The notes under the pieces were generated by a model, which made no database searches, had not been told where the DNA came from, and saw nothing but the letters and a program-made list of their open reading frames with translations. DNA of 64,000 bases from Limiplasma sp034927815 (lineage in GTDB: Bacteria; Bacillota; Clostridia; Christensenellales; Aristaeellaceae), in NCBI GenBank assembly GCA_034927815.1, contig JAYFPK010000015.1, positions 124,001 through 188,000 of the forward strand, read 5' to 3'. A program made the position numbers and the translations under genes. Shown here piece by piece: positions 25,550 through 34,439 of the stretch. Every line of letters begins with the position of its first letter. The first letter of the stretch is position 1.

Positions 25550-26722
25550 TTAGCGGTCCCGCTGCTCTCCGGCTTTTACCACGGTTCCGGCGGGAAGGAC
25601 GACCTTTTCCCCCACCACGGCGATGTCCCCGGTATCCTCGCCCACCACGGAGCCCGCGCCGACCACCGCGCCTTCCGCCACGATGGCCCGTCTGACCTGG
25701 GCCCCCCGCTGGACCACCGCGCCGGGCATCACCACGCTGTCCACCACGCTGGCGCCCTCCTGGATGGTCACCCCCGCGAAGAGCACGCTGCGGTCCACCT
25801 TGCCGTAGACCTCGCAGCCCTCGGTGATGAGGCAGTTGTGCACCATGGCCCCCTCGGCGATGATGTGGGGCGCCATGCCCGGATTCCGGCCGTAAATGCG
25901 CCAGTTGCTATCGTACAGGTCGATGGGCATGGGCATCTGGAGCAAATCCATGTTGGCCTCCCAAAGGCTTTCGATGGTGCCCACGTCCTTCCAATAGCCC
26001 TGAAAGCTATAAGCGTACATCTTTTCCTTATCCGCCAGCATCTTGGGGATGATGTTCTTGCCAAAGTCATTGGCGCTGGACTTGTCCACCGCGTCGGCCA
26101 CCAGGTAGCTGCGCAGCTTCTCCCAGGTGAAGATGTACACCCCCATGCTGGCCTTGTTGCTCTTGGGCTTTGAGGGCTTTTCCTCAAACTCCGAGACGGT
26201 CCCGTCTTCCTCGGTATTCATGATGCCGAAGCGGCTGGCCTCCTCCCAGGGCACCTCCCGCACCGCGATGGTTCCGTCGGCCCCCTTGGCGATATGGTAT
26301 TGAAGCATGGCGTTATAGTCCATCTTATAAATGTGGTCGCCGCTTAAAATCAGCACATACTCCGCGCCGAACTGCTCGATGAAGGCCAGGTTTTGATAAA
26401 TGGCGTTGGCCGTTCCGGAATACCATTCTCCCTTTTTCCCCTTCACATAGGGGGGCAGCACGTACACCCCGCCATGGGACAAGTCCAAGTCCCAGGGGGA
26501 GCCGCTGCCGATGTAGGCGTTCAGCTCCAGGGGCTGGTACTGGGTCAGCACCCCCACCACGTCGATGCCGCTGTTGGAGCAGTTGCTCAGGGGGAAGTCG
26601 ATGATGCGGTACTTCCCCCCATAGGGAATGGCCGGTTTGGCTTTGTTGACGGTAAGAATCCCCAGGCGGCTGCCCTGACCTCCCGCCAATAGCATGGCAA
26701 TGCACTTTTTCTTGTTCAACAT
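25550..26722 (-). CDS. glgC: Glucose-1-phosphate adenylyltransferase, catalytic subunit
   Basis: 390-residue enzyme making ADP-glucose from ATP and glucose-1-phosphate. Seen: catalytic loop LLAGGQGSRLGILT, KPAIPYGGKYRIIDFPLSNC, the WYSGTANAIYQN block, LSGDHIYKMDY (metal-binding Asp), and FEEKPSKPKSN for glucose-1-P, with a beta-helix tail. Typical length. It follows glgB by 187 bases and precedes glgD by 31. AAGGAG lies 11 bases before the ATG. Confidence 0.97.
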   Translation of the reverse strand: MLNKKKCIAMLLAGGQGSRLGILTVNKAKPAIPYGGKYRIIDFPLSNCSNSGIDVVGVLTQYQPLELNAYIGSGSPWDLDLSHGGVYVLPPYVKGKKGEWYSGTANAIYQNLAFIEQFGAEYVLILSGDHIYKMDYNAMLQYHIAKGADGTIAVREVPWEEASRFGIMNTEEDGTVSEFEEKPSKPKSNKASMGVYIFTWEKLRSYLVADAVDKSSANDFGKNIIPKMLADKEKMYAYSFQGYWKDVGTIESLWEANMDLLQMPMPIDLYDSNWRIYGRNPGMAPHIIAEGAMVHNCLITEGCEVYGKVDRSVLFAGVTIQEGASVVDSVVMPGAVVQRGAQVRRAIVAEGAVVGAGSVVGEDTGDIAVVGEKVVLPAGTVVKAGEQRDR

Positions 26723-26884
26723 GGGACGATCAGCTCCTTTGGTTTTTGATGAGACTGGTTGCCCCCTTAGCCGGCGGGCCGCAGGACCGGGAAAACCCCG
26801 GGGCCGTCTCCAGGCCCAAATGCTGGGAATTGCCCGATGCCATAGGGTTCGCCGCTTGGGAGGCGTTTTCCTCCGCCCTTGCGG

Positions 26885-26908
26885 CTTTCTCCCGGAGACG
26901 GGAGAAAG
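26885..26908 (-). terminator. Hairpin between glgB and glgC
   Basis: Perfect 10-bp stem CTTTCTCCCG/CGGGAGAAAG with a GAGA-type tetraloop, one base after the glgB stop. No T-tract follows on the minus strand, so it may be an mRNA-stabilising or attenuating intercistronic hairpin rather than a full terminator. Confidence 0.4.
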
Positions 26909-26909
26909 A

Positions 26910-28907
26910 TCACCATTTTTTGGGCTTTTTGGGTATCTTCACCGAGAACCCCTTTGCCAAACGGGGGAAACGGAGCTTTGGCCTTTGGCGCGCAAGCCGC
27001 TTCTCATAGGTGAAATAGACGCAGCTCAGGGGCGGTATGCAAATCTCCACCCAGAAGGGGAAGCCGTTATACTCCCCCTTCACGGCGGTGAGCTCATAGG
27101 CGTTATACTGGTTGCTGCCCCCAAACTCCGCCCGGTCCGTGTTGAGGATTTCCTTCACCTTTCCGGCGCAGGGCAGGCCGATGCGGTAGATGGGATGGAA
27201 CACCGGCGTGAAGTTCACGGCGCAAAGGACCGCCCGCCCTTCCCGGTCCGTGCGCAGGAACGCCAGCACGCTGTTGTCCGTATCGCTGGGGGTGATCCAC
27301 TCAAAGCCGTTCCAGGAATTATCCACCTCGTAAAAAGCGGGGGTGGCGCGGTAGAAGCGGTTTAAGGCCTTGACGCAGGCCTGGACCTGGGGGTGCCGGT
27401 CATATAGCAGCAAAAACCAATCCAGCTGGTCGACGAACTTCCACTCGATGAAATGGGCGAACTCGCTTCCCATGAACAGGAGCTTCTTCCCCGGGTGGGC
27501 CATGGTATAGCCATACAAGGCCCGCAGCCCCGCAAACTTCTGCCACAAATCCCCGGGGTTCTTGTCCAGCATGCTGTGCTTGCCATGGACCACCTCGTCA
27601 TGGGAAAAGGGCAATACGTAGTTCTCGCTGAAGGCATAGAAAAGGCTGAAGGTCACCTTGTTGTGGTGGTATTTCCGGTAGACGGGGTCCAGCTTGATAT
27701 AGGAAAGGATATCGTTCATCCAGCCCATATTCCACTTGAAGCCAAAGCCCAGGCCGCCGATGTAGGTGGGGGCCGTCACCATGGGGAAGGCGGTGCTCTC
27801 CTCCGCGATCATCATGAGGCCGGGGAAATCATGGTACACCGTCTCATTGAGCCGGCGCAAAAAGCCGATGCCGTCCAGGTTCTCCCGGCCTCCAAAGGGA
27901 TTGGGGAGAAACTTCCCGGGGTCCTTGCAAAAATCATAGAAGAGGATGCTGCTCACCGCGTCCACCCGCAGGCCGTCCGCGTGATACTGCTCCAGCCAGA
28001 AGCAGGCGCTGCTGAGCAGGAAGCTGTCCACCTCGCCCCGGGCGAAATCAAAGAGCTGGGTGCCCCATTGGGGGATTTCCCCCCGCAGGGGGTTGGGGTG
28101 GTTGAAGAGGTGGGTGCCGTCAAACTTGTACAGGCCCGCCTCATCCCGGGGAAAATGGCCGGGCACCCAGTCCAGGATCACGCCGATGTCCGCCTGGTGG
28201 CAAGCGTCGACGAAGCCCATGAGCTCCTTGGGGGTGCCGTAGCGGGATGTGGCGGCGTAAAAGCCCGTCACCTGATACCCCCAGGACATATCCAGGGGAT
28301 GCTCCATCACAGGCAGCAGCTCGATATGGGTATAGCCCATCTCCTGTACATAGGGGATGAGCTGCTCCGCCAGTTCCCCGTAGGTGAGATGGCTCCCGTC
28401 CTCCTTGCGCCGCCAGGAGCCGATGTGCACCTCATAGATATTCACGGGGCTCACATAGGGGTTGAAGGCGGAACGCCTTTCCATCCACGCCCCGTCCTCC
28501 CATTGATAGCCCTCCAGGTCATACAAAAGGCTGGCGGTGTGAGGGCGAAGCTCGGTAAAAAACCCGAAGGGGTCCGCCTTCATGCGCCATACGTCGTCCT
28601 GGCCCCACACCGCGTATTTATAGGTGGGAAATCCGTCCGCCGGAAGGTTCTCCCAAAGGACCTCCTTGGGCAGGCGAAGCTCCCAAGTCCCGTCGTACTG
28701 CTTTTCCATAGGGGTCCGGCTTTTATCCCAGCGGTTAAAATCCCCCACCAGGGCCACATGCTTCGCGTGGGGCGCCCATAGGGAAAAATGCCATTTTTCC
28801 TCCCCGTTTTCCAAACAGGGGTGCGCCCCTAACATCTCATAGGCGCGGCGGTTGGTTCCTTGATGAAATGTATCACGAACCTCTGCCGATGGTGCAATAT
28901 ACCTCAT
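26910..28907 (-). CDS. glgB: 1,4-alpha-glucan branching enzyme
   Basis: 665-residue GH13 branching enzyme. Seen: an N-terminal CBM48 (FSLWAPHAKHVALVGDFNRWD), the GH13 barrel with YEVHIGSWRR, ELLPVMEHPLDMSWGYQVTGFYA, the nucleophile in ADGLRVDAV, the acid/base in MIAEEST, and the third Asp in FSHDEVVHGK, then an all-beta C-terminus. Slightly shorter than E. coli GlgB (728), matching the Firmicute type lacking the extra N1 domain. The start at 28907 has AGGGGG upstream and follows a consensus promoter. First gene of the operon. Confidence 0.96.
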   Translation of the reverse strand: MRYIAPSAEVRDTFHQGTNRRAYEMLGAHPCLENGEEKWHFSLWAPHAKHVALVGDFNRWDKSRTPMEKQYDGTWELRLPKEVLWENLPADGFPTYKYAVWGQDDVWRMKADPFGFFTELRPHTASLLYDLEGYQWEDGAWMERRSAFNPYVSPVNIYEVHIGSWRRKEDGSHLTYGELAEQLIPYVQEMGYTHIELLPVMEHPLDMSWGYQVTGFYAATSRYGTPKELMGFVDACHQADIGVILDWVPGHFPRDEAGLYKFDGTHLFNHPNPLRGEIPQWGTQLFDFARGEVDSFLLSSACFWLEQYHADGLRVDAVSSILFYDFCKDPGKFLPNPFGGRENLDGIGFLRRLNETVYHDFPGLMMIAEESTAFPMVTAPTYIGGLGFGFKWNMGWMNDILSYIKLDPVYRKYHHNKVTFSLFYAFSENYVLPFSHDEVVHGKHSMLDKNPGDLWQKFAGLRALYGYTMAHPGKKLLFMGSEFAHFIEWKFVDQLDWFLLLYDRHPQVQACVKALNRFYRATPAFYEVDNSWNGFEWITPSDTDNSVLAFLRTDREGRAVLCAVNFTPVFHPIYRIGLPCAGKVKEILNTDRAEFGGSNQYNAYELTAVKGEYNGFPFWVEICIPPLSCVYFTYEKRLARQRPKLRFPRLAKGFSVKIPKKPKKW

Positions 28908-28970
28908 CGGGCAAGTCCCCCTCGCAATATTCTTTGGTATGTTCTGAAATTCTTGGATTCCTATGGTATT

Positions 28971-29000
28971 ATTGTATACGGAAAGCCGAGGGTTCGTCAA
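28971..29000 (-). promoter_or_regulatory. Promoter of the glgBCDA operon, divergent from nagZ
   Basis: Minus strand: TTGACG (29000-28995), 18-base spacer, TACAAT (28976-28971), 64 bases before glgB. On the plus strand TTGGAT (28953-28958), 16 bases and TATACG (28975-28980) could be a weaker divergent promoter for nagZ that overlaps it. Confidence 0.75.
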
Positions 29001-29078
29001 GACGGGAACGGGTGTTTTTTGCATCCTGAATGCTGCCGCGCCAAAGCCCGCATCCCCCAAGGGAAGGAGGAAACTGCC

Positions 29079-30257
29079 ATGCACGTCCGGGCTCTGGCCT
29101 GCCTGGCGGCTCTTTTCCTGGCGCTTCCGTTAGGGGCCCAGGCCGCGCCTTTGTCCTCTCCCACGGAGGAAACGCCCCGGGGGGAAACCCCCGCTGAAAA
29201 AGCCGCCCTTGACGCCTTGCTGGCGGAGATGAGCCTGGAAGAAAAAATCTGCCAGCTCTTTTTCATCACCCCGGAGCCCCTCTGCCGGGAGGGCAGCGTC
29301 ACCGCCGTCACCTATGGCGTGGAAAACGGACTGGCCCGTTATCCCGTGGGCGGCATTATCCTTTTTCCCAACAACATGAAAAGCGAGCGCCAGCTCACGG
29401 CCCTGATCTCCGGCATGCAGAAAGCCGCCCTGAAACGCCACGGCATCGGCCTGTTTGTGGGGGTGGACGAGGAGGGGGGCGGTATCTCCCGGGTGGCAAC
29501 CAAGCTGAGGCTGGCGGAAAAGCAGCCTGTGGCCGGGGAAATCGGCAGGACCGGGGACCCGGAGCAAGCCTTCCAGGCCGGGGCCGTCATCGGCGGATAC
29601 CTGTCCCGCTACGGCTTCAACGTGAACTTTGCCCCGGTGGCGGACGTGCGCACCGGCTTGGAGAATACGGAAATTGGGTCCCGGTCCTTTGGGGAGGACC
29701 CCCAGGCGGTATCGGAGATGGTGGCGAACTTCGTCCGGGGGGTGCAGAGCCAGGGGGTTTTCGCCGTGCTCAAGCACTTTCCCGGCCACGGCAGCGCCGT
29801 GGGCAACGCCCACGAGGGCCGCTCCATCTCCACCCGTAGCGCGGGGCAATGGCGGGAGGCGGAATGGCTTCCCTTTCAGGCGGGCCTGGAGGCCGGGGCG
29901 GGCATGGTGATGATGAGCCATCTCACCGCCGCCGTGGTGGACAACCGGCATCCCGCTTCCCTCTCCCCCCGGATCGTCTCGGAGCTTTTGCGCCAAGAGC
30001 TTGGCTTTCACGGCGTGGTGATCACCGACGCCCTGCGCATGGACGCCATCGCCGCCTCCTACGGCTCCGGGGAGGCCTGCGTCCTGGCCCTCAAGGCCGG
30101 GGTGGATATGCTTTTGCTGCCCAAAAACTTCTCCAACGCCCTGGAAGGGGTTCGGGCCGCCCTGGACAGCGGCGAGCTGCCCCCGGCGCGGGTCGAGGAG
30201 AGCGTCCGGCGCATTTTGCTGCTGAAAATGCGCGGCGGGCTGGTGGAAGGGGCGTAG
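29079..30257 (+). CDS. nagZ: GH3 beta-N-acetylhexosaminidase-like exported protein (NagZ family)
   Basis: 392-residue GH3 family protein. Seen: a signal peptide (MHVRALACLAALFLALPLGAQA, no lipobox), then the GH3 barrel with FVGVDEEGGGISRV, FNVNFAPVADV, KHFPGHGSAVGNAHEG, and the nucleophile D317 in VITDALRMDAI. In NagZ enzymes the KHFPGHG motif is followed by a Asp-x-His dyad that acts as general acid; here the position is Asn243-Ala-His245, so the Asp is replaced. This may lower or alter activity, or mark a different GH3 subgroup. The start at 29079 is set by AAGGAGG eight bases upstream. A longer frame runs into the divergent promoter. Followed after 59 bases by the response regulator gene. 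Confidence 0.85.
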   Translation: MHVRALACLAALFLALPLGAQAAPLSSPTEETPRGETPAEKAALDALLAEMSLEEKICQLFFITPEPLCREGSVTAVTYGVENGLARYPVGGIILFPNNMKSERQLTALISGMQKAALKRHGIGLFVGVDEEGGGISRVATKLRLAEKQPVAGEIGRTGDPEQAFQAGAVIGGYLSRYGFNVNFAPVADVRTGLENTEIGSRSFGEDPQAVSEMVANFVRGVQSQGVFAVLKHFPGHGSAVGNAHEGRSISTRSAGQWREAEWLPFQAGLEAGAGMVMMSHLTAAVVDNRHPASLSPRIVSELLRQELGFHGVVITDALRMDAIAASYGSGEACVLALKAGVDMLLLPKNFSNALEGVRAALDSGELPPARVEESVRRILLLKMRGGLVEGA

Positions 30258-30316
30258 AAAAGGGGCGGGATGGCCGCTATGGAAAGGCTCAATCTCCACG
30301 GGAAAGGGGAAATGGC

Positions 30317-31552
30317 ATGATTACGATGCTGTTGGTTGAGGACGAGAGTTTTGAGCGCAGATCCCTGGCGAATTGTGTGGACTGGGAGCTGATTGGCGTA
30401 AGAATTGCCGGGGAAGCGGCCAACGGCTCCCAGGGGCTGGCCCTTGCCCTGGAAATACGCCCGGATATTGTGCTCACCGATGTGAAGATGCCGGTGATGA
30501 GCGGCATTGAGATGTCCCGGCGGATCCGCCAGGCCATGCCCGAGTTGAAAATACTGTTTCTGAGCAGCTATGACGACTTTGAATACGCCAAGCAGGCCAT
30601 TGACCTCAGCATTTCCGCCTATTTGATGAAGCCTGTGAACGAGATCGAGCTTTTGCGGGCGGTGAAAAAAATCGCGGATGAGATCAACACCAAGCGCCTG
30701 GAGCAACAGCTGCTCAGCAAAAGACAGGAGAACTTTGCCGCCAGCCGCTCCCTTGCGCGCCAAGCCTTGGTGAGCCGCGCCTTGAGCGGCATGCACGTGG
30801 AGGAGACGGACGCGCGTACCCTGGGGTTGGAGTGGCTCTTTTTCGCGGAACAGGCCTTTGCGATCGCCCTGTGCGTGTACGAACCGGGCACGCTGGCTTC
30901 CATTGACGCCCTCCTGGAACGGCTGAACCTGCGCTGCCAGAAAATTTCGGCCCATGCGGTGAGCATTTGCATGAACGAGGGGCATTTGGTGACCCTTTGC
31001 GCCTTGAAGAAGGCCAAGGACCCGGAAACCCTGGACAGGCTCACCGCAACCCTCCATGATTTTATGAAGGAGCAGGGGGCCGCGAATGCCCGCGTTGAGC
31101 TGGCCACGGGGCGAAATGTGGCCCGGCTGTACGCGCACCTGCTGCGCCAGCGCCTGACCGGGGCTCTTCCCGCTCCCGGCGACAAAAAGAAAAAGAACAA
31201 AGAGCAGATTGTGCACGAAATTCAGCAGATCATCTCCCAACAATACCAAAATCCCATTACCCTGGAGTCCATTTCCCGGGAGCTTCATTTCACCCCCAAC
31301 TATGTGGGCGCCATCTTCAAATCCGTGGCTAAAATCAGCGTGAACCGCTATCTGCTGCAAGTGCGGCTGGAAAAGGCCAAGGAAGAGCTGCTGCGCGGGA
31401 AGTCCTTGCCCCTGGGGGTGATCGCCGAGCGGTGCGGCTTTGGCAGCAACACCTATTTCCATACCTCCTTCAAAAAAGAAACGGGCATGACCCCCAGCGA
31501 ATACCGCCACCGGGCGGCAAAGGGAGGCGGCGCAGAGGATGGGCCAGCTTAA
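30317..31552 (+). CDS. YesN-type response regulator with AraC DNA-binding domain
   Basis: 411-residue regulator. Seen: a receiver domain (1-120) with the acidic pocket VEDE, phospho-acceptor D55 in VLTDVKMPVMSG, and KPV at the switch lysine; a variable middle region (about 130-300); and an AraC/XylS C-terminus (QQYQNPITLESISRELHFTPNYVGAIFKS to ERCGFGSNTYFHTSFKKETGMTPSEYR). Its stop overlaps the sensor kinase start by 14 bases, so both are translated together. It is expected to switch on the downstream sugar transporter operon when the sensor detects the glycan. AAAGGGG lies seven bases before the ATG. Confidence 0.94.
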   Translation: MITMLLVEDESFERRSLANCVDWELIGVRIAGEAANGSQGLALALEIRPDIVLTDVKMPVMSGIEMSRRIRQAMPELKILFLSSYDDFEYAKQAIDLSISAYLMKPVNEIELLRAVKKIADEINTKRLEQQLLSKRQENFAASRSLARQALVSRALSGMHVEETDARTLGLEWLFFAEQAFAIALCVYEPGTLASIDALLERLNLRCQKISAHAVSICMNEGHLVTLCALKKAKDPETLDRLTATLHDFMKEQGAANARVELATGRNVARLYAHLLRQRLTGALPAPGDKKKKNKEQIVHEIQQIISQQYQNPITLESISRELHFTPNYVGAIFKSVAKISVNRYLLQVRLEKAKEELLRGKSLPLGVIAERCGFGSNTYFHTSFKKETGMTPSEYRHRAAKGGGAEDGPA

Positions 31553-33230
31553 GTTCCGTACCCAGATCATCCTGGGGTTCGCGACGATTCTCATCTTCAT
31601 GGTCCTGGCCGTGCTGATGACCCTCCAGCTCATTTTGCGGGATAGCTACCGCCTGCAGGAAAGCTCCATCCTCACGGCCAACAGCAGGCAGGTTGCCATC
31701 AACATTGACAACCGCCTGGATTATTACATGTCCTATTTGCGCATTCTTTCCAGCGACAAGCAGCTTGTGCACGCCATGGCCACCCAGCCTTTTTCCAAGG
31801 TGCGGGAGGTGCTGGACGCCACAGCCGCCGAATACATGAACCTGAACTCGGCGCGGCTGAACGGCATCCGCGTATACCGCAACGGCGTTTATTTCCAGGT
31901 GGACGGCCTGCGGAACATCCGCAATATTTTTGCGGAGTTTGTACCCGGCAAGATGACCTACCGCAATAATTATTTGATTACCGGCGCCTATCTCAACAGC
32001 CGGAATGAAAAGGTGTTTTCCATTTTCCAAAAAGTGTACCAGACCAACAGCCAGCGTGAATACTTTTTGGAGATGTGCATTTACGAAAGCGAACTATTTG
32101 GCTTTTTCAATGAGGACGATAGCGGAAACCATATCGCCGTGTTCATGGGGGACCAGCTGCTGAGCTTTAATGACCGGGAGGCCTTCACCCGGCTTCTCTA
32201 CCGCGCCCAGGCGGAAAAGCGGCCGGGCATACACCGGGGGGATATCTCCGCCATGTCCAAGCCCATTTCCATTCAATCCAGCGCCAAGAGCGGCGTGGAT
32301 GTGGTGATTGAAACCGACGCCACCTATCTGGACCGGGTCTATTTGGTGATCGTACAGCGGATGGCATTGCTGATCGCCGGGGTGGCGGGGCTTGCCCTGG
32401 TCTTGGTTTGGCAGATTACCCGCAGGCTGAACCTCCGCATGAAAAACCTTTCGGAAAAGATACAGGACATCAGCAGCTGGAAGCTGGAGCATGCGCTGTC
32501 CATCAGCGGAAAGGACGAGTTCGCGTCCCTGGCCACGGAGCTGGACGAAACGCGCAAGCGCATTCTGGCCCTCATTGACCAGAACATCCAAACCAACGAG
32601 CTAAAGCGCAAAGCGGAAATCGGCGCGTTGCGCGCACAGATCAACTCTCATTTTCTGTTCAACTCCCTTTCCTCCATTAAATGGCTGGCCCGGCTGCGGT
32701 ATCTGGACGAGCTCTCCCAGGCGGTGGACAAGCTGGCCGTCTTTTTGCGGTATTCCCTTTCTTTCAACGAAAATATGGTGCCCCTCAGGAGCGAGCTGGA
32801 GCATCTGGACGCGTACATCCATCTGCAAAAGCTCCGCTATGGAGACGAGCTGAACGTCCATGTGGATATCCAGGAGGAGCTGCTGGAGGCCAAAACCCTG
32901 AAACTATTGCTCCAGCCCTTTGTGGAAAACGCCATTTACCATGGCCGCCGGGAGGATGGAACGCCGCTGAATGTGGCCATTTATAGCGTTGTGAATGAGG
33001 ATACCTATGATCTGGTGGTGGAGGACGACGGCAATGGCATGAGCCCGGAACGAATCCACCGCGTATTGGAGGAAGCTCCCCTGGAGGCGGGCGGCTATGG
33101 CCTGCGCAATGTAATCAGCCGCCTTCGGGCATGCCTCTTAGGCAAGGGGGAGCTTCACATCAAAAGCGAACCGGGGGTATCCACCAGGATCATCGTGCGC
33201 CAGCCCCTTTGCGCAAAGGAAGCGGAATAA
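31539..33230 (+). CDS. YesM/LytS-type sensor histidine kinase
   Basis: 563-residue membrane kinase. Seen: two membrane helices (about 9-33 and 276-298) flanking a 240-residue extracytoplasmic sensor region; a HAMP-like linker (RRLNLRMKNLSEKIQDIS); the HisKA-type phospho-acceptor H371 in LRAQINSHFLFNSLSS; and an HATPase_c domain with LLLQPFVENAIYHG, DDGNGM and GGYGLRNV. Typical of kinases beside LplB/YtcP sugar importers. The extracytoplasmic domain is not assignable by eye. Partner of the upstream response regulator. Confidence 0.94.
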   Translation: MGQLKFRTQIILGFATILIFMVLAVLMTLQLILRDSYRLQESSILTANSRQVAINIDNRLDYYMSYLRILSSDKQLVHAMATQPFSKVREVLDATAAEYMNLNSARLNGIRVYRNGVYFQVDGLRNIRNIFAEFVPGKMTYRNNYLITGAYLNSRNEKVFSIFQKVYQTNSQREYFLEMCIYESELFGFFNEDDSGNHIAVFMGDQLLSFNDREAFTRLLYRAQAEKRPGIHRGDISAMSKPISIQSSAKSGVDVVIETDATYLDRVYLVIVQRMALLIAGVAGLALVLVWQITRRLNLRMKNLSEKIQDISSWKLEHALSISGKDEFASLATELDETRKRILALIDQNIQTNELKRKAEIGALRAQINSHFLFNSLSSIKWLARLRYLDELSQAVDKLAVFLRYSLSFNENMVPLRSELEHLDAYIHLQKLRYGDELNVHVDIQEELLEAKTLKLLLQPFVENAIYHGRREDGTPLNVAIYSVVNEDTYDLVVEDDGNGMSPERIHRVLEEAPLEAGGYGLRNVISRLRACLLGKGELHIKSEPGVSTRIIVRQPLCAKEAE

Positions 33231-33429
33231 CCGCAAAAAAGGAGCGGCGCTGAAAATAGGAATTGAAAATTTCTAAACCGTTTGCGGCCAGCCCCCAAAC
33301 GGCTGGGGAAACCTGTCAAAAACCGACTGGTTTTCAGAAGATTTGCTTATCTTTTCACATAACAATTGAAAAAAACAACGTTCTTCTTTCCCAGGGCGAT
33401 TATACGCAAAAAACAGAATCTATTTGTTC

Positions 33430-33468
33430 ATTGTGCACCAAAACGGATTAGCCTACAATATGCACAAT
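33430..33468 (+). promoter_or_regulatory. Promoter of the sugar importer operon within an inverted repeat
   Basis: TTGTGC (33431-33436), 17-base spacer, TACAAT (33454-33459), about 50 bases before the first permease. The perfect inverted repeat ATTGTGCA (33430-33437) and TGCACAAT (33461-33468), 23 bases apart, encloses the -35 and -10 boxes, as an operator would. The preceding 200 bases after the kinase gene are AT-rich and hold no gene. Confidence 0.65.
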
Positions 33469-33509
33469 GACATGCGGCACCGAATCTGAGATAGGAGGCG
33501 CGCGCAAGA

Positions 33510-34439
33510 ATGATCATGAATACCCCCTCGCCGTCCAGACGGCGTCTTAGGCGGATTTGGAGAAACCGCTACCTGTACCTGTTGCTGATTCCCTGCGTGG
33601 CCTATTTCCTCCTGTTTCACTACGTACCCATGTACGGCCTGATTATCGCGTTCAAAAACTTCAAATTCTCCAAGGGTATTTTTGACAGCGCCTGGGTGGG
33701 GCTGGAAAACTTCCGGTACCTGTTTGGCCTGAAGGACTTCTACCGGGTGCTGGGCAATTCCGTGATTCTCAGCTTGATGAAGCTTCTTTTCTGCTTCCCC
33801 ATCCCCATTCTCCTCTCCGTTGCCCTGAATGAAATTCCTTTCTTGCGCTACAAAAGGCTGGCCCAGACCACCATCTATCTGCCCTACTTCATTTCCTGGG
33901 TGGTGATTGGCGGCATTTTGGTCAACTTGCTCTCCCCCTCCTGGGGGATCATCAACATGCTCATCAAAGCCCTGGGGGGAGAGCCGGTCTTCTTCCTGGG
34001 CTCCAGCAAGTATTTTCGGGGCATTGCGGTAGTCTCTCACATTTGGAAGCAGGCCGGCTGGGATACCATCATCTATCTGGCGGCTATTACCTCCATCAGT
34101 CCGGATTTGTACGAGGCCGTCACCATTGACGGCGCTTCCCGCCTGAAGTCCATCTGGCACATCACGCTGCCGGGCATCCGCTCCACGATTATCATTTTGC
34201 TGCTCCTTTCCGTAGGCAACCTGATGAACAACGGCTTCGAGCAGATCAATGTGCTGCAAAACAGCAGCAACCTGGTGGCCTCTGAGGTGTTTGAAACCTA
34301 TACCTACAAGCTGGGCCTGGTGAACGGGCGCTTCAGCTTTGCCACCACCGTGGGCATGTTCAGCTCCACCGTTGGCTTCGTGCTGCTAAGCGTTGCCAAT
34401 GGCATCGCCAAGCTCTTCGGAGAGGAGGGGATCTTTTGA
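33510..34439 (+). CDS. Sugar ABC transporter permease, LplB type
   Basis: 309-residue permease with six predicted helices. Seen: an N-terminal basic stretch and helix (YLYLLLIPCVAYFLLF), VPMYGLIIAFKNF, and the EAA cytoplasmic loop YEAVTIDGASRLKSIWHITLPGIRS that contacts the ATPase. First gene of the importer; the ATG follows AGGAGG by 10 bases. Its stop overlaps the TTG start of the second permease. The ATPase is not encoded here, so the MsmK-like ATPase at 6.4-7.6 kb probably serves it. Confidence 0.94.
   Translation: MIMNTPSPSRRRLRRIWRNRYLYLLLIPCVAYFLLFHYVPMYGLIIAFKNFKFSKGIFDSAWVGLENFRYLFGLKDFYRVLGNSVILSLMKLLFCFPIPILLSVALNEIPFLRYKRLAQTTIYLPYFISWVVIGGILVNLLSPSWGIINMLIKALGGEPVFFLGSSKYFRGIAVVSHIWKQAGWDTIIYLAAITSISPDLYEAVTIDGASRLKSIWHITLPGIRSTIIILLLLSVGNLMNNGFEQINVLQNSSNLVASEVFETYTYKLGLVNGRFSFATTVGMFSSTVGFVLLSVANGIAKLFGEEGIF

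Noticed and set aside
28860..29078. N-terminal extension of nagZ from an upstream ATG
   Set aside because: It would cross the glgB promoter and lacks a ribosome site, while the ATG at 29079 has AAGGAGG and starts a signal peptide.
33263..33451. 62-codon open frame between the sensor kinase and the importer
   Set aside because: No ribosome binding site, AT-rich intergenic composition, and it overlaps the promoter.
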